Below, piece after piece: positions 35,782 through 44,063 of a stretch of 64,000 bases of DNA (positions are counted from its first letter, which is position 1; every line of letters starts with the position of its first letter). The notes under the pieces are model-generated. The model was not told the DNA's origin and searched no databases. It saw nothing but the letters and a program-made list of their open reading frames with translations. The stretch is from Aquimarina atlantica (GTDB lineage: Bacteria > Bacteroidota > Bacteroidia > Flavobacteriales > Flavobacteriaceae): contig NZ_AQRA01000003.1 in the NCBI RefSeq assembly GCF_000626715.1, positions 470,626 through 534,625 of the forward strand. The letters run 5' to 3'. The translations under genes and the position numbers were made by a program.

Positions 35782-38022
35782 ATGTTTGTTAAAAAAACAA
35801 GCATGATAAGAATTGCATTACTATGCTGTAGCATTTTATACTGCTCATATTTTTTTGGACAGGAAAATACAGAAATCATAATCAAAAAAACGAATAGTAA
35901 AATTATATTAGACGGATATGTTAATGATGAAGAATGGAAAGGAAATCATACTTTTTTATTTCATGAGTTTAGACCAAATTGGAATCAAGGGGACAGCTTA
36001 ACTACAGTACAACTAACTTTTGATGACAGTTTTATATATTTAGGAATACATGCTAAAGAACCAGAACCAGATAAAATAATTAGTAGAAATTTACTTAGAG
36101 ATGGATGGTATGGAGACGATTTTATTGCTTTTGGAATAGACCCTAATCGAACCAAGAAGAATGCTTTGGTATTTAGTATATATCCTTCGGGTAGTCGGTA
36201 TGATATGGCTATCTCTAATGATGGAATTCCTTTGGGAGACTCTACATTTAATCCATCGTATGATATGATATGGGAAGGAAAAACTCAAATAACAGAAGAA
36301 GGATGGTCTGCAGAGTATAGGATTCCTATTTCAAATTTGAGATTTATAAGAAAAGAAAATCAAATAAAAGCAGGAATATCTGTAGTTAGAACACAAAATC
36401 ACCATAACAGAAAAGTAAGAACATTACCATTGCCACCACAAAATATCCCGAATGCTACAGAAACACCATCATTGTATCAACCCATAGTTTTTGATAGCCT
36501 ACATCCCAGAAAACAATTGCAAATAACTCCTTATGCATTGGGTTCTGTTGGGAGTTCTTACCATTTTGATGGTAATGAGTATCAAAAACAAAATGATAAT
36601 AGTATAGAAGCAGGTGTTGATGTGCGATATGGCATTACACCAAAACTTACTTTAGATGTTAGTATTAATACAGACTTTGCTCAAGTAGAAATTGATGATC
36701 AAATCGTTAATATTAATAATAGAGTAAATATTTTTTTACCAGAAAAACGAAGATTTTTTCAAGAACAAGCAGGGTTGTTTGATTTTAATGCAGGTGTTCT
36801 TTCGCAATTGTTTTATAGCAGAACTATCGGTATCAATAAAGGAAGGCTAACTCCAATAATTGGAGGAGTACGATTAACGGGGCAGGTTAGAAATGCTGAT
36901 GTTGGACTTCTTTCATTACAAACAGAAGGAGTGAATTTGGGTGCTGATGGCAGTATATCATCAGAAAATTTTAGCGTATTGCGATTTAGGAATAAAGTGT
37001 TTAATGATAAGTCGTTTGTAGGGTTTATGGCTACCAATCGTTGGAGGAAGGATTATTTTAATACAGCAATAGGTTTTGATGGCGTGTTTAGCTTACCCAA
37101 AAGCTTATATTTTATTCCATCGGTATCGACTACTATCGAGAAAAATGCTAATAAATATGATTTAGCAGAGAATACCAGAGTTTCATTAGTATTAGATAAA
37201 CGTAAGCAAGATGGATTGTTTTATAGAGCGGCATATGAGTTTTCTGGTAAGCAATATAATCCGGGAATGGGGTTTTTGTTACGAGAAAAACACCATAATT
37301 TTTATGGAAGTTTGAATTATGGAAATTACAATAGTGATAAAAATGAAGCTTTATTTCAGTATACAAGATGGACTCTGATGAATTCGGATTTATATTATAC
37401 CACAGATTTTTCAAGAATTATTACATGGTATAATAGAAGTTTTTGGACAGGGAGATTGTTTAACGGAGATAGTTTTACTGTTTTTGGACAATTACAATAT
37501 GAAGATTTAGAACAACCTATACGTTTCACAAATACACTCGAAGCTGCTATTGGAGATTATATGTTTTATTATTTTGGAGCTTCCTACTCACCAGGAAACC
37601 GACGTAATATTCAATTTCCTGTCGCTATAGAATACGGTACGTTTTATGAAGGAACCAACTTGAAATTAGAAATCAAACCAACTCTAAATTTTGGAAAACA
37701 TTTTAATATTGAATCTTCCTGGAAAGCTAATCATATCGTATTTGATAAACAAAACACAGAAGAATGGATACATGTTATACAGACAAAACTTAATTGGGCA
37801 TACAACCTTCACCTTTCGGGAAGTATAATAGGCCAATACAATTCGGTTTCTGATCAATTTCTTACAAGTGCTCGATTGCGCTACAATGTTAAGGATGGTC
37901 ATGATATATATCTGGTTTATAATCAGGATTATAACATAGACAGGCAGTTAGCAACTCCAAATTTACCAGAATACAATAATCAGATATTTACCATAAAATA
38001 TTTGTATACCTTTTTTAAATAA
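35782..38022 (+). CDS. DUF5916 outer-membrane protein with N-terminal CBM9-like domain
   Basis: A 746-residue exported protein with a signal peptide ending near YCSYFFGQ. Residues 30-215 form a carbohydrate-binding family 9-like domain (KIILDGYVNDEEWKG, LTFDDSFIYLGIHAKEP, DDFIAFGIDP). The rest, with LDVSINTDFAQVEIDDQIVN and FFQEQAGLFDF, is the DUF5916 beta-rich region, which looks like an outer-membrane barrel. The TDFAQVEVD segment is a hallmark of the family. Function is unknown; binding of glycans or peptides at the surface is plausible. A second ATG at 35803 is possible. Confidence 0.85.
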   Translation: MFVKKTSMIRIALLCCSILYCSYFFGQENTEIIIKKTNSKIILDGYVNDEEWKGNHTFLFHEFRPNWNQGDSLTTVQLTFDDSFIYLGIHAKEPEPDKIISRNLLRDGWYGDDFIAFGIDPNRTKKNALVFSIYPSGSRYDMAISNDGIPLGDSTFNPSYDMIWEGKTQITEEGWSAEYRIPISNLRFIRKENQIKAGISVVRTQNHHNRKVRTLPLPPQNIPNATETPSLYQPIVFDSLHPRKQLQITPYALGSVGSSYHFDGNEYQKQNDNSIEAGVDVRYGITPKLTLDVSINTDFAQVEIDDQIVNINNRVNIFLPEKRRFFQEQAGLFDFNAGVLSQLFYSRTIGINKGRLTPIIGGVRLTGQVRNADVGLLSLQTEGVNLGADGSISSENFSVLRFRNKVFNDKSFVGFMATNRWRKDYFNTAIGFDGVFSLPKSLYFIPSVSTTIEKNANKYDLAENTRVSLVLDKRKQDGLFYRAAYEFSGKQYNPGMGFLLREKHHNFYGSLNYGNYNSDKNEALFQYTRWTLMNSDLYYTTDFSRIITWYNRSFWTGRLFNGDSFTVFGQLQYEDLEQPIRFTNTLEAAIGDYMFYYFGASYSPGNRRNIQFPVAIEYGTFYEGTNLKLEIKPTLNFGKHFNIESSWKANHIVFDKQNTEEWIHVIQTKLNWAYNLHLSGSIIGQYNSVSDQFLTSARLRYNVKDGHDIYLVYNQDYNIDRQLATPNLPEYNNQIFTIKYLYTFFK

Positions 38023-38066
38023 ATTATTTCACTGTAAATAGGTATAAGCAATTATACTGGTTTTTT

Positions 38067-38074
38067 TATTTTTG
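38067..38074 (+). promoter_or_regulatory. Putative -7 box (TATTTTTG) of the glycan-binding/DUF4846 pair
   Basis: It matches TAnnTTTG 40 bases before the ATG at 38114. It separates this pair from the DUF5916 gene and rules out the longer TTG start at 38072. Confidence 0.4.
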
Positions 38075-38113
38075 AGAATAAATGAGTATGATTGCTGCTT
38101 TTTGCCAGAATAT

Positions 38114-38818
38114 ATGTTAAAACAGATGAATGTAATTATAGGAATTCAGTGGATTATTTTATTAATTTCTTCACCATTGTTTTCCCAAAACATAAAAATA
38201 TCCAGAGATTCTTTGGTTAATATCGTTGAATTTGATGGAGCTTTTTATAATAAATATACCTTAAAACGCTTGATCGTTGATAGTTGTAAAGTTTCCAGCG
38301 TTTTACGAAATAAAAGCCAGGATTATTCTAAAAACAACCTTATAGATGACAATGATCGTACAGCGTGGGTAGAAGGTCTTTCAGATTCAGGTATAGGAGA
38401 AAAAATTAGGATTACTTTTAAGGACAAGAATGCTTTACCTTATGTAATTAGAATAGTTCCAGGGTATTTGAAATCTGAAGAAATTTGGTATAACAATAAT
38501 AGAGTTGCTAAGATTACTATCAGAACTATAGGGATAGAGGTAGATTCGGAATATATAATTGATGAATGGAAAAATGTAAATTTCAGAAAAGATTCTTTGT
38601 CTAAAGTATCGATTTCTCCACAATATATTGATATCAGTCAAAACTATATCCAGCATATGGGATATAACGATTTTATGGCCATTGAATTTGAAATTATGGA
38701 AGTTGATACTATTGGAGCAATATATGATGATACGTGTATTTCAGAAATAAGTTTTTATGAAATTGATAAACTAATTAAAACCTATTCTCCTGATGAATAT
38801 GAAAAAATAAAGAATTAA
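38114..38818 (+). CDS. Secreted protein with NADase-type glycan-binding domain
   Basis: A 234-residue exported protein. A signal peptide ends near SSPLFSQ. The body is a discoidin-like 'NADase-type glycan-binding' domain: SKNNLIDDNDRTAWVEG, GIGEKIRITF, IVPGYLKSEEIWYNNNRVAKITI and the closing YDDTCISEISFYE. This domain is found beside bacterial NADase and other toxin or enzyme domains, but here it stands alone. The ATG at 38114 (MLKQMNVI) is preferred. The next gene follows after 16 bases, so both are probably one transcript. It is likely periplasmic or surface-located and binds a glycan. Confidence 0.8.
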   Translation: MLKQMNVIIGIQWIILLISSPLFSQNIKISRDSLVNIVEFDGAFYNKYTLKRLIVDSCKVSSVLRNKSQDYSKNNLIDDNDRTAWVEGLSDSGIGEKIRITFKDKNALPYVIRIVPGYLKSEEIWYNNNRVAKITIRTIGIEVDSEYIIDEWKNVNFRKDSLSKVSISPQYIDISQNYIQHMGYNDFMAIEFEIMEVDTIGAIYDDTCISEISFYEIDKLIKTYSPDEYEKIKN

Positions 38819-38834
38819 CGCTAAATTTAATTTT

Positions 38835-39713
38835 ATGAAAAGATATCTGTTACCTCTTATTTTGATAGTTGCCTTGGTTTTGGTAGTAACGAATACATCA
38901 AAAGGAAAAATGGTGACTAATCATGTAAAAGGTATCGTTAAAGATGTAGTTACAAAACCAAATTATATTAATAGTAAAGGAGATTCAATTTCTAGCCGGG
39001 TTAGTATTCCTGAAGGGTATAAGAGAACAGAATATAGGTCAGGCTCTTTTCAGGAATACCTACGTCATTATCCCTTAAAACCTTATGGTAGCAAGATTAT
39101 AAATTACGATGACAGCGAATATTTTGCACAGCATTGGCGCGAAGCAATTCTAGAAGTCCCTGTTCCATCAAATGGATTACAACAATGTGCAGATGCATTG
39201 ATGAGAATTCGATCAGAATATTTGTGGGAGCAAAACAGAAAAGATGAAATTGGGTTTAATTTTACCTCGGGTCATTATTGTTCGTGGCGTAAATATGCAC
39301 AAGGATATCGCCCAAAAATAAACGGCAACAAAGTAACATTTCATAAAACGGCTTCCCCCAATGGTTCTAAAGCTAATTTTTATAAATATTTAAATCTTAT
39401 ATACACCTATGCAGGAACTCTATCTATGCATAACGAACTACAAAAAGTACTGGTAAAAGATATACGAATTGGTGATATGCTTGTAAAACCTGGTTCTCCC
39501 GGCCATATTGAAATCATAGTAGACGAAATCATAAATGATCAAGGAGATAAGATGTACCTTTTGGCTCAGGGAAATACACCAGCTCAGAATGTATGCCTGC
39601 TAAAAAATTTTGAAGATACTACCATCTCCCCATGGTATAGGTTTGACGAAAACCAACCTGTATATACACCGAGTTATTATTTTGAAAAAGCACAGTTTAT
39701 TAGATTTAAGTAA
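38835..39713 (+). CDS. DUF4846 protein, probable papain/NlpC-like fold
   Basis: A 292-residue protein with an N-terminal hydrophobic segment (residues 4-20) that anchors or exports it. It belongs to DUF4846 by blocks such as GSFQEYLRHYPLKPYGSKI, NGLQQCADALMRIRSEYLW and FNFTSGHYCSWRKYAQGYRP. Cys118 opens a helix, and DIRIGDMLVKPGSPGHIEIIVDE places His224 at the start of a strand after a GD turn. LAQGNTPAQN could supply a polar third residue. This is the layout of NlpC/P60 and CHAP cysteine hydrolases. Enzymatic activity is an inference. It is co-transcribed with the glycan-binding gene and could act on peptidoglycan or glycoconjugates. Confidence 0.75.
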   Translation: MKRYLLPLILIVALVLVVTNTSKGKMVTNHVKGIVKDVVTKPNYINSKGDSISSRVSIPEGYKRTEYRSGSFQEYLRHYPLKPYGSKIINYDDSEYFAQHWREAILEVPVPSNGLQQCADALMRIRSEYLWEQNRKDEIGFNFTSGHYCSWRKYAQGYRPKINGNKVTFHKTASPNGSKANFYKYLNLIYTYAGTLSMHNELQKVLVKDIRIGDMLVKPGSPGHIEIIVDEIINDQGDKMYLLAQGNTPAQNVCLLKNFEDTTISPWYRFDENQPVYTPSYYFEKAQFIRFK

Positions 39714-40373
39714 ATGTTTCAATGTAAATATATTTGATGCTGAAGTTTTTATTAGACCTCACAGGTTTTTAAAACCTGTGAGGTCTTGAAGATGCTTAAT
39801 GATATGAACATTGAAGTAAGAGTAATTATTGGGATTACGTACTTAAAAAATTACTCTTTTTGCTCTATACCTCAAAATAAGATGTAACTACAGGCTATAC
39901 TTAATATCTAATCGAGCTACAGGCTTTTGTTTTTCGTCTAAAGTAAAAAATGTTATTGTTCTTACGAGCATATTCAAATTAGAAATAGTATCATACCCAA
40001 TTTAGATACACTTATGCTTTAGTTTTTAACGCTTATGACATTCCTTTTAAGAGGTAGCGTAAATCTGATTAATTTTACTGTGGAAATGATAATGAAACCC
40101 GATTTGATAACCAATTAAAAGTGTACAAAGAAGGAAGTAGTAGTGTGAAAATGAATTATAAAGATTGGTTTTGCTATTATAGCATGAATAGAATTTGTGT
40201 TTAGTTAAATAAAATTGAAACGTTCATACATTTAGTTTTTATAGAAAATATGCTGCTTCTTCCGATGGTGAAATGGGGGTTTACCATTATGGCAGGAGCA
40301 GCCATATTTACTAAAAGTATAGTGTATTCTCTTATTAGGTGATAATTGTATATGTTTTAATAATACGAAGCAC
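39714..40373. other. Long intergenic region with a palindrome and possible gene remnants
   Basis: 660 bases without an intact gene. It contains a 32-base palindrome (39754-39785) and a short minus-strand open frame (39888-40001) whose end, KPVARLDIKYSL, resembles an outer-membrane barrel terminus. Two further short plus-strand frames are at 40073-40204 and 40250-40342, the latter a 30-residue hydrophobic peptide. The region may be the relic of one or more decayed genes. None can be identified. Confidence 0.4.
39754..39785. repeat. REP-like palindrome, possibly a terminator
   Basis: AGACCTCACAGGTTTT pairs with AAAACCTGTGAGGTCT: the arms are perfect and meet at the centre. It lies 40 bases past the DUF4846 stop. 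Palindromes of this type (GACCT...AGGTC) are scattered between genes in many flavobacterial genomes, from memory. Confidence 0.65.
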
Positions 40374-41117
40374 TTAGTTTAATATATCATTATCCTTTAT
40401 AAATAAAGCTTTATAGCGTTCGCTAAATGGGATTTTGGCATCGTTCTCTAATATGATAAGATTGTCTTCAAAGTAGATTTCTTTAATTTTTTTAATATTG
40501 ACCAAAAAATTACGATGCACTTGTGTAAAATCTGGATTCGATAATAGCTCTTTTACTTTTATTAAGGACAGTTTAATCAAAAAATTACCTTCTTTACTTA
40601 TTAGGTTACAATATTTTTCTTTCACCTCAATATAATGAATTGATTCTATAGCTAATTTCATAACACTTTTATTCTTTTTTACAAAAATATAAGTAGGACT
40701 CAATACTGCATTTTCTGAGTTAAAACTTAGTGTATTAGATTGTTTATAGTGCTTTTCGATAGCAAGCTCTATAGAAAATATAAGCTCTAAGGTATTATAA
40801 GGTTTAAGCAAATAGGTTGCTGGTTGTGTGAGTTTAGCCAGATCAAAAAAATGTTTACTCTGTGTACTGGTCAAAAATAAAAAAGGAATATTGAGTTGTT
40901 GCTCATTAATCTGTTGTGCCAAAACAATACCATCTGGTTTCCCATCTATCATAATATCCAAAATGATCATATCAAAAAAATGATCCTGTATTTTTCTTTC
41001 AGCATCTTGTATCGTTGAGGCTCTTGTAACTTCAAAATTATGATCGCTCAAAAATTCTGAAATTTCTTTAGCTTCTTCATCTTCGTCTTCTAATACTAAT
41101 AATCTTAATGTTTTCAT
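40374..41117 (-). CDS. LytTR-type response regulator
   Basis: A 247-residue two-component regulator. The receiver domain (1-120) has the acidic pocket EDEDEE, phospho-acceptor Asp54 (IILDIMIDG), Thr in LFLTSTQS and Lys105 (LLKPYN). The LytTR DNA-binding domain spans about 145-245 (SIHYIEVKEKYCNLIS, FTQVHRNFLVNIKKIKEIYF). It lies 70 bases downstream of the histidine kinase on the same strand and is its obvious partner. Confidence 0.92.
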   Translation of the reverse strand: MKTLRLLVLEDEDEEAKEISEFLSDHNFEVTRASTIQDAERKIQDHFFDMIILDIMIDGKPDGIVLAQQINEQQLNIPFLFLTSTQSKHFFDLAKLTQPATYLLKPYNTLELIFSIELAIEKHYKQSNTLSFNSENAVLSPTYIFVKKNKSVMKLAIESIHYIEVKEKYCNLISKEGNFLIKLSLIKVKELLSNPDFTQVHRNFLVNIKKIKEIYFEDNLIILENDAKIPFSERYKALFIKDNDILN

Positions 41118-41187
41118 CTATATGCATTTCATAAACCACATCGGTAATGGTTTTGGTGTATTAAGTGCTTATTACAGGCTTTTATAG

Positions 41188-42915
41188 CTAATCAATTCCT
41201 TTGGGTAATACAATCTTGATGGTTGTTCCTTTACCGGGTTCACTATCAAATAGTATTTGCCCATTGTTTTTTTTGATAAGTGTATGGCATAATAGCAACC
41301 CAAGACCTACTCCCTTAGACCGATCAATTTTATCGGTGGTAATGTCATGTAATGAGTTGATTTTTGCTAAAATCTCTGGTGGAATACCAGCACCCGTATC
41401 TTTAATTTCAATATAACATTTATCTGTAGCATGGTTGCCAGAGGTTATCGTGATCTTTCCTTTGTTTTTGGTGTATTTAATAGCATTATCAAGAATATTA
41501 CGAAGTACAATTTTTAGGGATTCTTTATCAACTGTAGCCAAAATAGAGGCATCTAAAGTGGTGTTGAGTATAATGTCTTTGGTTGTTGCCAAATACTCAT
41601 AATCACTTATAACATGTTCAAGAATGGGTTTTAAAGGATATGTTTCGGGTTCAAAAAATAATTGTTCACTTTGCTCTAATGACCAGTGCAGTACATTGTT
41701 TAATAAATGACTGGTAGATTCTGTTAAGGTAATTGCAGTGTCCGTAGTTTTTTTGATTCCCAATAAATCTTTTTCGGCTATGTGATCCAGCAATTTTTCA
41801 TGTTGTCGTTTTAGTGCATTAACAGGAGATCGTAAATCATGCGAGACTACAGAAAATAGATAGTCTTTGGTTGTGTTTGCGATATCTAATTGCTCTTTCT
41901 GTTCTGTAATCAATTTCTTTTTACCTATTAACAATTTGTAAAAATACCCCAGAATACCAATAAACAAAAGTAAAAGCGAGCTGCCTATAATCAGACCGTT
42001 ACGTTGGGTTTTTTGCCGTTTTATCTTTTCATCCTGCAACTGTATTTCCTGCTCCTTTTGTGCAATGGCAAGTTGCTTATCTTTTTCGGTAAGCTCCCAG
42101 ATTTTATCCCTGTTCCAGATAGAATCTTTCCATTTCCCGTATTCTATATAGTAAGCGACACTTTCTTGATACCGTTTTCTGTTTTTTTCTACTACAGCCA
42201 TGTTTTTGGCTGTATTTTGTTTTAGTTCGATATCATGAAATAAAGTAGCCAATCGATAGGATTCTTTAAATAAGGCAATAGCTTCCTCATCTCTATATTG
42301 ACTATAATAGGCATTAGCAAGCTCCATTTTGGTGACAATCACAAAAAAAGTATCCTTTTCTTTGATTAAGGCGAGCTCTTTAGAAAAATATTTCTCAGTA
42401 GTATCAAATTCTTTTTTATGAAGATATGAAACACCCAGATTGTGATATGCTGTTTTCAAAAAAACTTCATCTTTAGTTCCTATATGTTGATCTAGCCATT
42501 TTTTATAATACTGTATAGATTGATCATAATTTTCTAAAACCAAATGTATTTCTCCAAGTTTATGATTTTTAAGCCCTGAAAATTTAAAATCTTCAGAAAT
42601 GCTGTTCATATTCTGGAGTGCCTTGGTATACAGCTTTTTCTTAATTGCACTTACACCCTGGATATAATGTAGAATATCTTGTTGTTCTTGGTTTTTAACT
42701 ATTTCTAATGCTCTACCAGCATAGATATAACAAGAATCCCGTTTACGACTGCGATGAAAATCTACTGCTTTACAAAAATCAGTAGTAACCACCTTTTCTT
42801 TACAGTATTGATCCATATGATCATAAAACAAGCCTATTTGACCAGTTTTTTGAGATTGACTATACGTACTAGTATAACCAAAGAGTATGCACCATATAAT
42901 AAGCCATTTAGACAT
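41188..42915 (-). CDS. TPR-containing sensor histidine kinase
   Basis: A 575-residue kinase with a signal peptide (to about YSTYSQ), a periplasmic sensor part of TPR-like helical repeats (about 60-260), a coiled-coil linker, one transmembrane helix (about 305-328), a HisKA domain with phospho-acceptor His359 (VVSHDLRSP) and an ATPase domain with NILDNAIKYTK, DTGAGIPPE, GVGLGLLLCH and GKGTTIKIVLP. This is the common Bacteroidota TPR-kinase design paired with LytTR regulators. The gene starts one base after the unknown upstream gene ends. Confidence 0.92.
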   Translation of the reverse strand: MSKWLIIWCILFGYTSTYSQSQKTGQIGLFYDHMDQYCKEKVVTTDFCKAVDFHRSRKRDSCYIYAGRALEIVKNQEQQDILHYIQGVSAIKKKLYTKALQNMNSISEDFKFSGLKNHKLGEIHLVLENYDQSIQYYKKWLDQHIGTKDEVFLKTAYHNLGVSYLHKKEFDTTEKYFSKELALIKEKDTFFVIVTKMELANAYYSQYRDEEAIALFKESYRLATLFHDIELKQNTAKNMAVVEKNRKRYQESVAYYIEYGKWKDSIWNRDKIWELTEKDKQLAIAQKEQEIQLQDEKIKRQKTQRNGLIIGSSLLLLFIGILGYFYKLLIGKKKLITEQKEQLDIANTTKDYLFSVVSHDLRSPVNALKRQHEKLLDHIAEKDLLGIKKTTDTAITLTESTSHLLNNVLHWSLEQSEQLFFEPETYPLKPILEHVISDYEYLATTKDIILNTTLDASILATVDKESLKIVLRNILDNAIKYTKNKGKITITSGNHATDKCYIEIKDTGAGIPPEILAKINSLHDITTDKIDRSKGVGLGLLLCHTLIKKNNGQILFDSEPGKGTTIKIVLPKGID

Positions 42916-42916
42916 T

Positions 42917-43411
42917 TTATTCTTCTGTTGATACAGGAGTAGTCACCGTACCCCTATCGGTTTCAGGATCTAGATTTTTATCATGTACTACAATAGCTTC
43001 TACACTCTGTGTTCTTAGAGATGTGATTTTATAATCTATCTGAATATGGTACATATCAAATTCTGAAGGTATAGGATCTGTGGAATCATATACAATATTA
43101 AAATCTCGTGACACAACTAAGCCATTTTCAGTATGTATACTGGTCTTTACATCTGTAACGCCATTGTAATTAAAAAATATAGTTTTTTCGTCATTTAAAA
43201 ACAAACCACTACTGGTGTTTTTTAAAGGATCTAGTTTAACGGGTAAAAACGAAATAATATTAACAATATAATGCCTTTCTCCTTTGGGATTGGCATATAT
43301 ATTAGCTAAAGATTGTTGTGGGACTTCTGCCAGGGGAATAGGTTGAGTATTTATTTTGTTACAAAAATTAATTACGAAATCTAATCCGGCCAAAGTAATT
43401 TTATTTTCCAT
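42917..43411 (-). CDS. Unknown protein co-transcribed with the histidine kinase
   Basis: A 164-residue protein that I do not recognise. It has no signal peptide or membrane helix. It seems to be a beta-rich domain (ERHYIVNIISFLPVKLDP, GLFLNDEKTIFFNYNGV, YHIQIDYKITSLRTQSVEAIVV) with an acidic, threonine-rich tail. It ends one base before the kinase starts, so the order unknown-kinase-regulator is one operon. It could be a cytosolic accessory or the output target of the system. Confidence 0.65.
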   Translation of the reverse strand: MENKITLAGLDFVINFCNKINTQPIPLAEVPQQSLANIYANPKGERHYIVNIISFLPVKLDPLKNTSSGLFLNDEKTIFFNYNGVTDVKTSIHTENGLVVSRDFNIVYDSTDPIPSEFDMYHIQIDYKITSLRTQSVEAIVVHDKNLDPETDRGTVTTPVSTEE

Positions 43412-43666
43412 AGGGTATGTTTATAAGGTTATTACGTTAAAAAGGTTAAGAATTTTAATACACTAAAAAAGATAATTCTATAGACTTTTTCAGAACTGTC
43501 AAATTATCACATTAAACATACAATAATTTCTCTGAATGCATAAAATAATGGTTATATTTTATACTATTATTTATGAAGAACTGTATAGAAATGGTTTAGA
43601 CTTTTTGATGTAAGACAAAAAATAAAGAAGAGCTCGGGATAATTCTAAATTATGTTTCCAAAATAA

Positions 43667-43674
43667 TATCTTTG
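43667..43674 (+). promoter_or_regulatory. Putative -7 box (TATCTTTG), nearly leaderless transcript
   Basis: It matches TAnnTTTG only 8 bases before the ATG at 43682. Transcription would start at or beside the start codon. Confidence 0.5.
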
Positions 43675-43681
43675 CAACGCT

Positions 43682-44059
43682 ATGACCAGAATACTTACTA
43701 AACAAGAATTACATAACCTGGCAATGAATATTGTAGGTGAAGAATTAGAAAAAAAAGGCTTCGAATTTATTGCAATTAATAGCACTTTGGGAAAACATCC
43801 TCAGTTTGTGTGTATTGATAAATCTAATCAAAGATATTTCGTACTTGTTAAAGCAGTTTCGTATCCAGATAATCCTCATAATTATGATATCATTTGGATG
43901 GAGTCGTTTAAAAAACATGCTATAGAACAAGAAGCAAAAGTGTTCTACGCTGGTGTTGGTTTACAAAATTCTGAAAACCCAAATAAACCATTACTTTTAA
44001 ATGAAGAATATATTTTGGAATATGCAGGGCTACAAATCATTGAAACTCATCTAAACTAA
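43682..44059 (+). CDS. Conserved hypothetical protein upstream of apbE
   Basis: A 125-residue soluble protein (TRILTKQELHNLAMNIVGEELEKKGFEFI, then RYFVLVKAVSYPDNPHNYD). The layout looks like a small alpha/beta fold, possibly restriction-endonuclease-like, but no catalytic pattern is certain. Related flavobacterial genes next to apbE have, as I recall, been labelled as NQR-associated, without experimental support. It lies 4 bases upstream of apbE, so the two form an operon, and a role in flavin transfer or NQR maturation is possible. Confidence 0.75.
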   Translation: MTRILTKQELHNLAMNIVGEELEKKGFEFIAINSTLGKHPQFVCIDKSNQRYFVLVKAVSYPDNPHNYDIIWMESFKKHAIEQEAKVFYAGVGLQNSENPNKPLLLNEEYILEYAGLQIIETHLN

Positions 44060-44063
44060 AATT

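Noticed and set aside
40250..40342. 30-residue hydrophobic peptide as a small membrane protein or toxin
   Set aside because: There is no promoter box, antisense RNA or known family match, so it is recorded only as part of the relic region.
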